Shown here: piece after piece, positions 44,746 to 55,298 of the stretch | Layout: every line of letters starts with the position of its first letter | How positions within the stretch are numbered: position 1 is the stretch's first letter | Origin: Dimorphilus gyrociliatus | Lineage: Eukaryota; Annelida; Polychaeta; Dinophilidae | Assembly: GCA_904063045.1 (NCBI GenBank) | Contig: CAJFCJ010000019.1 | Location: forward strand, 3,044,684-3,108,683 | Length of the DNA: 64,000 nt | Direction: 5' to 3' | Made by a program: the position numbers and the translations under genes | The notes under the pieces: generated by a model | Seen by the model: the letters and a program-made list of their open reading frames with translations, nothing else | The model's database searches: none | Told to the model about the DNA's origin: nothing

Positions 44746-45783
44746 TCATCCCAATAGCACTTTTTTCATTCGGGTAACTGGAGTGTCTTCGTCTGAATCC
44801 GTCTCTGAGCACTTTCTGACTCTTGGTGATTCAGCTGTACATGCAGGTGAACACAAATATTGCATAAGCGGTAATCTGAATTTTCCGCAGAAATCCACAA
44901 ATTTGACGTGTTCAACTCTTGAAGTAAAATATACTCCACGACACTTCGGATTGACACACTGATGAGCTGAGGATAAGTACTCAATAAGACACCTTGGAAG
45001 ATCATACTCGGTATATGTAAGATGATGTCGTTTGGCTACTCTACCAGCAAGCTCTTTGAGAGAAGGGGGTTCCCATATCAAATCTTCCACAAATCGAATA
45101 ACTAAAGGGTTATTACGCAAACTTAATTCTGTAAGTTGTAACCCAACAATCTGGGGAGGTAAAGTTTGCAACTGATTATTATGTAGGCTTAATGATTGCA
45201 AACGACGTAATTTTAAAATACTATCAGGTAAACTTGTTAGCTGGTTATCTGATAAGATCATAGCTGTTAGATACTTTAAATCACCAATTGATTCAGGTAT
45301 TGACTGTAACTTATTACCACCAACATATAATACCTCCAATTGCGTCAATTGACTGATGCTTTCTGGAAGAGTTTTTAAGCGATTAGCACCCATAAATAGT
45401 CGGTTAAGATTTTCAAGTTCAGTAAACTGCGTTGGCAATTCGTTGAATCGATTTCCAGCAAAATTGATAAGCTGTAGGCTTTTCATAGTTCCAAAGTTCT
45501 TGGGCAGAGTATCTTCATCGAGCCTATTGTTTTTCGCTATTAAACTTCGTAAACTACTAAGACGAGTAAGCTCATCGCTTAGATAGGTCATTTTATTATC
45601 AGAAATGTCTAGGGTAACGAGGGATTCATATTTTCCAATCTGCCTTGATAATATGGTGATATTGTTATGATCCAATTTCAATGAGATATATCTCGTAGCG
45701 TGGGAACTTAAAAAATCAGGAAAGGTATCCAAATCATTATAAGATAAATCTACTGCATTTTCTTCATCGAAAAATTCAGCCAT
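44746..45783 (-). CDS. LRRC58: Leucine-rich repeat protein LRRC58
   Basis: One coding exon, 345 aa (human 371). At least seven LRRs in the shock2/SHOC2-like style run from about residue 10 to 225 (LDISDNKMTYL, INFAGNRFNELP, LFMGANRLKTLPESI, LYVGGNKLQSIPESI, MILSDNQLTSLP, LSLHNNQLQTLP). The C-terminal quarter is the LRRC58-specific Cys-containing region: PSLKELAGRVAKRHHL, LIEYLSSAHQCVNPKCRGVYF, VKFVDFCGKFRLPLMQYLCSPAC. The PxLKELA and Cys blocks act as a SOCS/BC-box-like and zinc-binding region in the family. Recent work links LRRC58 to cullin ligases (cysteine dioxygenase turnover), which I cite from memory. It converges on the glycosyltransferase gene. Confidence 0.9.
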   Translation of the reverse strand: MAEFFDEENAVDLSYNDLDTFPDFLSSHATRYISLKLDHNNITILSRQIGKYESLVTLDISDNKMTYLSDELTRLSSLRSLIAKNNRLDEDTLPKNFGTMKSLQLINFAGNRFNELPTQFTELENLNRLFMGANRLKTLPESISQLTQLEVLYVGGNKLQSIPESIGDLKYLTAMILSDNQLTSLPDSILKLRRLQSLSLHNNQLQTLPPQIVGLQLTELSLRNNPLVIRFVEDLIWEPPSLKELAGRVAKRHHLTYTEYDLPRCLIEYLSSAHQCVNPKCRGVYFTSRVEHVKFVDFCGKFRLPLMQYLCSPACTAESPRVRKCSETDSDEDTPVTRMKKVLLG

Positions 45784-46444
45784 TCTTAGATATTCCAGTT
45801 TACAGATGTTTTTTCATCACGACCGATATTGTGACCGTAATACTGTGATCAAGCCTTTAGACCTAAAAGAGAAAATATACTTTGGCCTTTAAACAATATT
45901 TATGCAGATCCACATCTTAACAAATATAACACATACACTCAAATTTTTAATGATATAAGTATAATAGTTAATCACTGAAATAAAATCAAAATATAATATT
46001 AAATCCAAATTGCACAGTTTTCGATAATTCAGATTCAGGGCCTAAGTAAAGTTCTTGGCTATTTAAACTCGATGATTTTCTAGCGAGGAGTACTTGTTCA
46101 GGCAACACGTGCTGAGCACGCGCCACCTAGGTCATGAGAAGTTACAATTCGTTTGAAGTTTTGGCCTACATTGTTTATCAAATGTGTTTATTTATATATC
46201 CATCTGTCAAACTTTGAACATGTAAAATAGTTACTTTATCAAATTTTAACACTGAATACAATATAACATTTGTGATAAGAAACAGATCGGTCCTAATTCT
46301 CCCATATACAACTTTCAAAATGAAAATTCATTAATACTTCTAAAGGTAAAACATTTAATATCTATAGAAAATTTAATTTTGAAGAGTATTAATTAAAAAA
46401 AAAATATTTTGAGTAACTTCCAAACAGCTTTTCTAATCAAAATA
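45784..46444. other. LRRC58 promoter region and 3' flank of DIPK2
   Basis: 661 bp. An E-box-like CACGTG at 46107-46112 and, on the minus strand, CTAGGTGGCGCG (complement of 46119-46130), which matches the central bases of the CTCF consensus. No ORF recognised. Confidence 0.5.
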
Positions 46445-47921
46445 TCAAGTAGAATTAATAATATTTTTTAAAATGGCCATTAACTTTTTAACGGCGTTCA
46501 TTCGTCCATTCACTAGTGACTCTGTAACACACTGAGATAAAAGTTCCTGTAGACTCTTGCTGACATCATCGGTTGATGAATGTAATAAACCTTTTGGTAT
46601 TGTTTCACCCAAAAGTTTATTTCCAAATTTTTTCCGTATATCATTTGAATCGGTTAATATTTGAGCACACACTGTGGCAAACATAGAATGTGCCGCTTGA
46701 TAGGTAAAAGAAGCGCAGTTTTGATTTTCAAGAATTTTGTAGATTGCCTCTTTAGACATGCAATTCTCATTGCATAATCCCAAAGCGGTCCCTAAAAAAA
46801 ATACATGATTTTATAAAGAAAATGTTGTATTCGTTATGAAATATCATTGTAACTCACAATCGTAGTTTATCTTCTGGCTTATTACAAGATTACCACTCTC
46901 TGTAAAAAGAATCGATTTCGATTTTTCATTATATAAGATATTTTCGTAGCTTAAATCCAGATAGGACAGTGACCATCTATCCTGGTCGTTTATTAAGGAT
47001 TTTAAACTTTTCAAAATATGGAAAGCAATCTCTGCCCTTTCTTTAAACGGATTATCTAGAAATGTTTCCAAAGGACTTCCATTACGCTCTATTATTGAAA
47101 CTCGGCCGCAAGAACCATAATTCCTTGGAAAGGGCAAATTGTGGTTCTTGGTAAAAAAATTAAGAAATGCAAACTCAGGATTAATGACCAATGACGTGAA
47201 TAAGAAATTTGTGGCTCTGTTTATCGGATACCTTGAATATCTGTTAAATAGTATTAGGGTAATGAACGTTCAATCAAGTATTTCTACGAGTAAACACTCA
47301 CCCGGCTACAAGCTCGTTTAGTAAATCATTAGACGAGCAATACGAAAAAGGTAAGGGCCTACCATGAATCTTGACTTGTAAATTTCTAATGATGTCGATG
47401 TCGATATTTGATATATTAGATATTGATGAAGTAACATCGCAATCAGGTGTTTGAAATACAGTGTTACATGAATATCGATCAAACATCATGAAACGATCTG
47501 TGCCAGCACCTGTCTTTACAACAATACTTTTTCCTTCCCACTGACCAACGTATGCTCCTTTGGAACTCATAGCGGTTGCTTTATGTGGAATGTCCATAAC
47601 TATGCTACCCTTCATTACATGATTGCAGAAGTTATCTCCATAACAAGCGTCGCATTTATCTTTTCTAACTATTAACATTGGTATAGAAGTCATACCTGAG
47701 CCATAATAAAATTTCATGAGAAAAGAGAAAAGATTAATAAATTAAAACATACCATCTTGTGCAACGACTTTAGCTGAAGACTCAGAATTGCTAAGCGATA
47801 TTAAAACAATAAGAAATAAAAAAAAAGTTATTAAACCAAAAATTGAAATTGTTCTTAAGCCACATCTTCTCAACCAAGTAAAGCTAGTTCGAAACAACCG
47901 GCGATTGATTCTAATTCTCAT
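46445..47921 (-). CDS. DIPK2A: Divergent protein kinase domain 2 family (DIPK2A/B), type II membrane protein
   Basis: Coding exons (complement) 47753..47921, 47302..47695, 46858..47240, 46445..46791, giving 430 aa, the same length as human DIPK2A. A short basic N-terminus and a transmembrane signal anchor (ISIFGLITFFLFLIVLISL, about 26-45) place it in the secretory pathway. Cys-rich segment KCDACYGDNFCNHVM, GKSIVVKTG with a candidate ATP lysine, LPFPRNYGSCGRVSIIE, the catalytic-loop-like YLDLSYENILY, and the C-terminal LCNENC...ASFTYQ...LLHSS...LLSQCV pattern fit the FAM69/DIPK2 family. These are Golgi or secreted kinase-like proteins; activity of DIPK2 is unsettled. The loop reads DLS-EN, so a metal-binding Asn is kept, but a clear DFG Asp is replaced by a TESGN context. 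Confidence 0.75.
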
Positions 47922-48445
47922 TGTTATCTATTATCACTCAGTTTTCAATCATTCTTGACTACATTAACTTGCAAATTGATATCTCTTTTATAGCTAGTAT
48001 TCTCATTTGGTTAGTCGAAGTATAGATGAGAAATGATGATTTGTTACCAAAAATTAGAGGTTAAAGTTAAATTTAACTAAGAATATAAATATTAAGCTAT
48101 GTCGCCTATAAACAAGGTAGCACTAAATAAAGTTTTACGGTAAAGCTATCCATATAGACGATTATAATAGTAAAAAATCGTTCCTATATTTTCCGAAAAC
48201 TCAAAATTTAAAATTTAGGGTGTTCTGACTAATTATCAGCTGGAATGCAATGTAACCAACAAATCCATTATCTAGTGATATCCGTCGACAACTGGTAAAC
48301 TTGAATCGAATGTGACGTTAGACATTTGCCGAGAAGCGAAACTCTCCTCTATATAGAGAAAATATATTATTTTGCTAAATAAATTCCAAGTTAAACTTCA
48401 AGTTGCAATATAATCTAATAAGTATTGCTAGTTAATAAGACGGCC
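47922..48445. promoter_or_regulatory. Divergent promoter region of DIPK2 and TXNDC12
   Basis: 524 bp between diverging start codons, AT-rich. No specific element recognised. Confidence 0.5.
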
Positions 48446-49267
48446 ATGTATGATCGAAAATTGAAAGTAGTTATGGGTATACTCCTGATTGTTTCTTATT
48501 GTTTAGCGGACCTTAAAGAAGATAATGAAAATGAAACATTGGAAAAAACTGCTACAGACAAATCTAGAGGTAAATAAAAGTCTCTTTTTATTAAAATGAT
48601 GTATTTGGTCTATTTTATATTTGTCTTTCAATAGGTTTTAATTCAAATATAAAATGGTTGAATGATCTTGATCAGGCAATAACAATGGCTAAAGATAGGT
48701 AAGCTAATAATTATTTTTTATGCATATCTATATCATTTCAACTTTCAGTGACAAGCTGATATTTCTCTTATTGCACAAATCATGGTGTAGAGCTTGCAAA
48801 GGTAATTCCATAATTATATTTTTTAGAGAACATATGGTTTTGAATCGATTTTCTTGAACTTTAATGTAATTTACAAAAATATTCGATACCATAATACTTA
48901 ACAGCTGCCTAAAAGAATTATTTTAAATAATGGAATCATGTATAATAAAAGACATTATTATTCATTTCTTTTAGAATTAAAGCCAAGTTTTTCATCTGAC
49001 AACGAATTGTTAGAACTAAGTAAGAAATTTATTATGGTAAATTTGGAAGATGACGAAGAGCCAAGAGACGATAAATATTCTCCTGATGGTGGATACATAC
49101 CAAGAGCTTTTTTTTTACAGAAGAATGGTGAACCGATCTTAAGTCTATACAACAAAGAAGGAAATGAAAAATATAAATACTATTATAGCTTCTCTTCACA
49201 AGTCGTAAAATCAATGAATGAAGCTTTAAGTTCTGAAACTAATAACAAGCTAAACTCAGAATTATGA
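48446..49267 (+). CDS. TXNDC12: ER thioredoxin-domain protein TXNDC12 (ERp18/AGR1 family)
   Basis: Coding exons 48446..48569, 48635..48698, 48749..48801, 48975..49267, giving 177 aa (human 172). A hydrophobic signal sequence (VVMGILLIVSYCLA) is followed by one thioredoxin fold with the redox motif WCRAC (Cys76/Cys79), LKPSF, FIMVNLEDDEEPRDD, SPDGGYIPR and FL, all hallmark TXNDC12 blocks. The C-terminal NSEL replaces EDEL and should still act as a KDEL-type ER retrieval signal, though weaker. The human motif is WCGAC; Gly to Arg between the cysteines may shift redox potential. It acts as a small ER thiol-disulphide oxidase/isomerase. Confidence 0.92.
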
Positions 49268-49599
49268 AAATCCAATTATAAGTTAAAATCTAAATATCAA
49301 TGAAATAACATTAAAGATTGAAAGAACGTAACACATCTTAGATTCAATTTATAACGGTAGATTTGTTTTTCATTAATTATTTTATTTTTAATTTGTAAAA
49401 TCTAGATTATCGTTTTTATCTCTTGTAAATAAAATTTTACGAAGTTCAACAAGTCTTTTGTAATGTTTTTTATGAAGAATTCGTGAAACTGAAGACAAGG
49501 TTTTCGTTAGGAAAACAATATATTGTTTGGAGATCTAAAGTTTTCTGTAAAGCAAAATAAAGAAAATTAATTGCCTATTAAGTATTGATCATACCAGCT
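49268..49599. other. Convergent spacer between TXNDC12 and AP3S
   Basis: 332 bp, AT-rich 3' flanks. AATAAA occurs near 49428 on the plus strand. Nothing else recognised. Confidence 0.5.
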
Positions 49600-50843
49600 T
49601 CAAAATTTGAAACTTCCAATCGAGGGTAAATCTCCAATTTTTATGTCCTTTATTTTTTGAGGAATGTTCAATTCCTTTACTGCAGACACAGCTTTGGATG
49701 GCGCTGCAGAGAATCCTGCCTGTTGAATCAATCAACATTTTGCAGTAAGTTAGTAAATTTTAGAAAAAAAAACAAGATCAACGACAACCTCGTCCCTTTC
49801 TAATCTACTTTGGTCATTAATGCGTGTCATAATCTCGGCCATGCTAGTTTCCAGGACCATACCTCCCATAACCAATTCACACATAACATATTGCACCTAG
49901 AGGATTGGAACTTGTACAAAAGCAAATAAAATAATCAAAATGGAGATTTAAATTATGCTTTTCCCAGGGACACAATGATGAAGGGATAGGTACTTTTTCC
50001 TAAGTTAAACACTCTTCAACGAAGATATTTCTACGTAAAGATTATCCTAAGTTTTTATAGAATAAAAAAAATACTATTTGATTCATTAAATTAATTATTT
50101 TTTATAATCAGATTGTTGAATATTTCGTAATTGAAAAGTGCTTGAGTTGAAAAAACTTCAGAAAAATCAAGAGAACCTCATCTATACTCAATTTCTCTTG
50201 CATGTTGAAATGAATTCTAGCTTCATAATTGTTAGTTTCCGCAACGAGACCGCCAAGTATCATTTCAGAAAGAATACTGTGTACCTTTACGCATTTCTGA
50301 ATAAACGATTTACTGCCTATTGAGCTTACCTTGTCAACATGAAATATCAAATCTAGTTCACAGACATTTTCGAAGCACTTGTCTAATGTCTCCACAAATA
50401 CCTGAATACATTGGAATGAATCAAGTTATTAAAAAATCTGTTAAATTACCTGAATCAAGTCGAGTATTCCCAACTCGCTTTCTGAAGAATCTACACAGAA
50501 CACAAAATATAAGGTTGCATAATGCCTATACACAATTTTAAAGTCTGAATCGCCAGCCAATCTGTTAGAAAATATTAGAGCAGATTTTCAACAGATGAAA
50601 TTAAGTATATTTATATACGCACGTTCCACCTTCCAGAAAATTGCATACATTGTCATCTCGCTTGGAAACTAGTTGAAACGTTTCACGAATTATTTGTTGT
50701 TGAATATCTTCAGGCTTTTTATCAATAATAAGAGAGCGATAATACAAAAAAAGATAAGTTTAGTTAAAGCTTACATAATGTATAAAAAATTTAGACGCTC
50801 TTGGCTTGCCATGGTTATTGAAAATTAAAATAGCCTTAATCAT
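49600..50843 (-). CDS. AP3S1: AP-3 adaptor complex sigma subunit with a mutually exclusive exon pair
   Basis: Exons (complement) 50775..50843, 50623..50714, 50450..50561, 50330..50401, then either 50177..50284 or 49789..49896, then 49600..49719; 190 aa (human 193). Sigma-3 is the small subunit of AP-3, which sorts cargo from endosomes to lysosome-related organelles. It starts MIKAILIFNNHGKPR and carries DNVCNFLEGG, RHYATLYFVFCVDSSESELGILDLIQ (in part), VETLDKCFENVCELDLIFHVDK and a C-terminal PSKAVSAVKELNIP. The two candidate fifth exons are each exactly 108 nt, phase 0 at both ends, and encode alternative versions of the same 36-residue segment. Including both would duplicate the fold element, so mutually exclusive use is the simplest model. 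Confidence 0.92.
49789..49896 (-). CDS. AP3S1: AP3S alternative exon 5b (canonical version)
   Basis: 36 codons, starts VQYVMCELVMGGMVLETSMA and ends RLERDE, between a CTAG acceptor and a GTTGTC donor, phase 0. Its second half (EIMTRINDQSRLE) is much closer to vertebrate AP3S (EIVTQIDAQNKLE) than exon 5a is, whereas the first half is less typical (YVMCEL instead of NILAEM). Confidence 0.75.
50177..50284 (-). CDS. AP3S1: AP3S alternative exon 5a (divergent version)
   Basis: 36 codons, starts VHSILSEMILGGLVAETN and ends KLSIDE, between a TAAAG acceptor and a GTTCTC donor, phase 0. It keeps the I-L-x-E-M-x-x-G-G-x-V-x-E-T-N frame of sigma subunits but its second half (YEARIHFNMQEKL) departs from animal sigma-3. 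Confidence 0.75.
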
Positions 50844-51644
50844 CCCTCTATTGGTGTGAAAATATCCTGTTTATTCAAAAAACACACGTTAGACTTACGG
50901 ACGTGTCACTGAATAATTATATTTTGCCAAGAGCGGTTTTCTTTAAGAAGTATAGCATTCGTGAATAAACTTTTTAAAGAATATATTGATTCTATCATTT
51001 TAATAGCGTGTGAACATATTTGTGAAGAAATATTACAAAATTAGTATTATGTCTAGTTTTTAGGTATATACTTTATATTTAGAGCATTAAAAGCTGAATG
51101 GAACCAGGTTTTTCTTTTGATAAAACAAAATGAAATAAAGTATTATCTGATCGTTATCAAAGCTAATAATATTGAAAAGAATAAAATAATAAATGTTATT
51201 ATATTAGATAAATTGTTTAATCTTCTCAAAATGGAATTTTTGGATATAGAACACCTTGTAATAACACAATTACATCTCCAAACCCACTTAAAATTTAAAG
51301 AGATGTCGTCTAAAACGTAAAATATTTAAATTCTCCCGTGATTTCAGACTTTTCAAATATTTTATATAAAAATGTATATTTTATTCCTGTATTTTCGCTC
51401 AAGATACTTATTTAATATTCTGCGTAATACACACGCAACAAAGGTTAAAAGAATATAAGGTATATACAATTACATTATGTGAAACTTAATATCAAATTTA
51501 ATATAAGAATAGTACTTTGAGCATAACTTGTATTCAGTATCTAAATAATAATAAAGGTGTATTTACAAATACATATTCCCCATTGATCCTGCCAGAAGTT
51601 CACATCCGGTTCTCGTTAACTACAATATTTTTCATCAGTAATGC
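50844..51644. other. Divergent spacer between AP3S and FAM219
   Basis: 801 bp of AT-rich sequence with the promoters of both genes. A 67-codon plus-strand frame at 51117-51320 is discussed under rejected items. No other structure recognised. Confidence 0.5.
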
Positions 51645-52336
51645 ATGGAACTTTCAACGAATCAACAAAAAATGGAAGATAGTGGCTTTGATAGTGACAC
51701 TAAAACGAATTTGAACGCAGTTGTTTTGCCTGTGTCACAGGTCGGTATAGAGGAAATTTCTTATTCCATAATTCTAACCAGTACTTTAAATTCATAATTT
51801 TTTCGATTGATAATATCAACTCTTTAATTATGTTTAGCATCAGCAATGTCCAATTTCTGAGAGACGAACACTTGTGCCTGATAAACAGATCGATCTACAG
51901 AAGCTAATTGGTTCGTATTATTTAAGATTGTCAACTCTTAAATGTTTTTCTGTCACAGATGCCCAACGGGAAACACTTCGGAAAAACAATGCATTATTAT
52001 CTAGGAATAGACTAATCGTTCCAACAAAAAATAAATTTGATAACCAATCTTTTGATGATCAAAAAAAACCATTAGTGACATTGGATAGTGATGAAAGGTA
52101 GTGAAAATTCTCTTCTCTACATCTGCTTATGACTTGTTTTCAGCGATGATGAATTTGATATGCCTCCCCTCTCAAAAGCCATGCAAAAACAAATAACTGA
52201 ACAGCTCATCAAGGATGGTTATAATCTCGATATGGAACCTGATGATGAGGATCTTGACCTAATACCTCCTAGGCCTTTGCAGCAGCGTTCATGGTGTTGT
52301 AGACACCCTGCTTATGGTGGATGTACTTTGCAGTAA
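51645..52336 (+). CDS. FAM219A: FAM219 family protein
   Basis: Coding exons 51645..51740, 51838..51910, 51959..52097, 52144..52336, giving 166 aa. Matches to FAM219A/B as remembered: NNALLSRNRLIVP, KKPLVTLDSDESDDEFDM, EQLIKDGYNLDMEPDDEDLDLIPPR, and a Cys-containing tail (WCCRHPAYGGC). The family is intracellular with unknown biochemical role; the Cys-rich end may be acylated. The 48 nt intron 51911-51958 (ends GTTCGT and TGTCACAG) is stop-free and a multiple of three. Removing it gives IDLQKLIDAQRETLRKNN, which fits the family better than the read-through version. The start is ATG 51645; an overlapping ATG at 51641 runs into a stop. Confidence 0.8.
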
Positions 52337-52769
52337 ATTTAAAAAATATTCAGTTTATCTAAAATCACAGTATATATTCTATATAATTTATTTAACACTC
52401 ATACCGTCGTATTTAACTTTCTTCACTTCTCTTAAATACATAACAAAATATGATATACAGTGTACTATAAAATGATTAATCGCATTCAGGTCTTCGCTAT
52501 ATACAGCAAAAGTAATCATTTTTACATGTTTAACTGAAACGAAATCCCTCAACGTACATCAGTCATATTTTCTGCTTGATAACAAAGAATTCTCTTCGAA
52601 AGTCTTTAAAGCCTTCTGTTATTTTTATTAATTGTTTCAACTATATGTAGCACGCAAAATGTAATTGTATGTTCGAATCAAATTATCATAAAAACCATGC
52701 ATCCTCTCCTTTTCTAGCCAAAACTTAAGTCACAGAATGAAAATCTAAACTAAAGAGCACATAAAGAAT
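52337..52769. other. Convergent spacer between FAM219 and LIN9
   Basis: 433 bp of AT-rich 3' flanks. No RNA, repeat or ORF recognised. Confidence 0.5.
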
Positions 52770-55147
52770 TTATTGTTTTAAAGTGAGTCTTTTTCGAGGC
52801 TCTGGGCTGGCAATACCAAGTGTCTTCTCAACATATTTCTCAACTGAGGTTTCGAAGATTCTAAAATATAAGAAAGGTAAGATTCATAATCTAAAAGGTG
52901 GCATCTAACACTTACACTCTATTAGTTGGATCTAGCATGAGTTTTGTCGCTTCTAATGATTCTTGCAAGGCAGCAATTTCGACTGCTTGAGCCTTCCGTC
53001 CTGGGAACGCACTCATCTGCATTTGAATAGTGCTTAGTCGTTTAATGAGTTCAACAATTTGCGGATGTTGTGTGATAAGAGTTGGTGCGATTGATTTTCC
53101 CTTTACACGATCAAATATTTTATCAGCTTTATCCATATATCTCTTTTGATGAAAGAGAACTTGAGTTGCTGTTTCTTTAACTTCATCAGGAAGACGTTCA
53201 TATAATAATTTATCGATACTGCAAATTAGTGGACAAATGTTAGAATTTAGCACTTCTAGTTCATACAAGCACTGGCTTCTTCTCCCCATCAGAGTTTCAT
53301 CGAAAGTTGCATATTCTCCCTAGTATATATTTAATTATGTACTTTTCCTGTTAATGCTATACAATGCTAACTTACAGCTTCGATTATCTCCTTCTGGATA
53401 ATTCGATGTCTTGTTAGGACCTTCTGCTTTGTGTCTATCACTTTTGCAAATTCGTTCTAAAATAATGGAATGGCTTGAGTATTTTCTTAAAGGGGTTAAA
53501 ATAAAATTCCAAAAAATGTAACTTATATTTACCAATTTTTCAATAAGCTCAGGTGGTAAAGGTGAATTTTGCATGTCAGGAATAGGCTCTTCAGCCTCTT
53601 TTTTTAATATATCTGCCATTACTGGTTGTCCCATGAAGGGATCATTTTCAGGATTCGCACCAAGGGGAGAATCAACTAAAGTCGAAAATATAACATTTAA
53701 TAAATAATGTTGCGTAATAGGATCTCGAGATACAGACCATCCAAGAAAGAGGTCGGGCTCATCATACTCTTTGCCGCCATCTGAGGAGTGCCCTTTTCCT
53801 TTTGAACTTTCAAAGTGAAAGAACTAATAGATAACGAGTCTTGTGAAGAGTCGTGTAGAATTTCGTAATCTGGAACGGAGAATGTGCCGATGCCTGGACG
53901 GTCAAAAGTAATCCTATATGAATGTGTTATTGTGTCCAAGGCTTCAATAACTCCAGTATATATTCCATCGTAAGGTGTACGAAGACGCGCTGTAACTTTG
54001 GAACCAACAACCAATGGCATAGGGATATTCGGCGGCATATCATTTAAATGATCAATTTCTTTTAATTTTGTGTTTTGAAGCAAACGCACTTTCATTCGTC
54101 TCATGTGCAAAGCTGATCGTTCTTCATCGAAAAAGGCAGGAGAACACCTCCTTGGTTTTCCTAACATTCGTCTCATCATAACCCATTGGGATCTTGTGAG
54201 TTTACTTAAATTGAGGTAAGGGAAACACTCTTGCATACAAATCAAAAAATCGTTTTCGCCCTTGAAGAGTGAACTAAAATGAAGAATAAAATAAACTTCT
54301 TAAACAGTCAATAGATTGAACGACATTGTAAGCAACTTACTGATCTATGGTCGAGTAGAAAAATTCACAATATACCCATCGTGAGGCTTTTGGTAGTTTT
54401 AGAAGATTGCGGAGACGAGATGCGTTTTTGTTAGCAACGGATTTACTACTTCCTGAACTTCTAGTGTGCTAAAATTGTCATGATTGATGAGTTAAGAAAA
54501 TTTTAAATTGATCATACTCACATATCCAATAGAATCTCTCATTGCTAAATTTCTTTCATCTTTCATTTTCGATTTTCTTTTATATGAGGGATACGAAGTA
54601 AACAGAGGATCGTCAGGGTCTCCAAATATCCTAGGGTTAGGCTTCCGTAATCTTGCGGGCTATAGTTAATATAATTAACTTTTTATATCTCACATATTAT
54701 TCGTAACTTACATTTCTTTTGAGGGGTCTCAAGTGAGATCTTCGCCGAGAGGAAGATGGAGTTTCCATAACATCTGTCATAGATTCATTGTTATCATCTT
54801 GCATATCATCTCCTTCGTCTCCCGATTCGTTTGATTCAACTAAAATACGTTAATTTAGCATAAATTTGAAAACAATTTTCTATATAAAATCTAGAATCTC
54901 TTTATTGGAATTAATAATTAAATAAAGTATTTATCAAATATAGAAATTTGAACTGAAACACATCGAATCTTTCAAAATATTACTCGATTGGTAAGGCACC
55001 AAAACTTAGATTAATGCATATTTTATCAACTAAAATTAGTACGGATTAGCAAAGAATAAAATTTTTAATAATAAAAATAATTATAACTCAATAAGACAGT
55101 ATAAAATACATTTACTTACTTTGATCCATAGCTTCATCATCCGCCAT
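52770..55147 (-). CDS. LIN9: LIN9, DREAM/MuvB complex subunit
   Basis: Nine coding exons (complement): 55120..55147, 54712..54839, 54522..54659, 54341..54468, 53738..54273, 53533..53675, 53376..53456, 52916..53319, 52770..52860, giving 558 aa (human 542). LIN9 is a core MuvB subunit; with RB-like proteins or MYB it represses or activates cell-cycle genes. After an acidic N-terminus and a basic stretch (RRRSHLRPLKRN) comes the DIRP domain (ASRLRNLLKLPKASRWVYCEFFYSTID, in part; FPYLNLSKLTRSQWVMMRRMLGKPRRCSPAFF), a Tudor-like VGSKVTARLRTPYDGIYTGVI and the LIN52-binding helical C-terminal half (ERLPDEVKETATQVLFHQK). The first exon codes only nine residues. It is head-to-head with DRC5 across 151 bp. 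Confidence 0.94.
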
Positions 55148-55298
55148 TTTTCGTATTTTTTCATTAACGCCACAGTAGATGGCGCTAAATTATTATTAGT
55201 ATGGTACACTTTCCTTGCTATGATACTGTGTATAACTCGAACCAGTCTGGTATCCATAACAAACAGAAGACGCTGAGTTTTTTTTAGAAGATTTTAAA
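55148..55298. promoter_or_regulatory. Shared divergent LIN9/DRC5 promoter with TAGATGGCGCT
   Basis: 151 bp between diverging ATGs. It contains CACAGTAGATGGCGCTAAAT, in which TAGATGGCGCT (55176-55186) matches the central bases of the CTCF recognition sequence and is identical to a motif in the PRKAR1 long intron. Confidence 0.5.

Noticed and set aside
51117..51320. 67-codon plus-strand ORF with helical Leu/Ile-rich sequence (ILDKLFNLLKMEF) faintly like a TFIIS-N/LEDGF-type helical domain
   Set aside because: Starts without ATG context, composition is what AT-rich DNA gives, and the resemblance is too weak; at most a decayed fragment.
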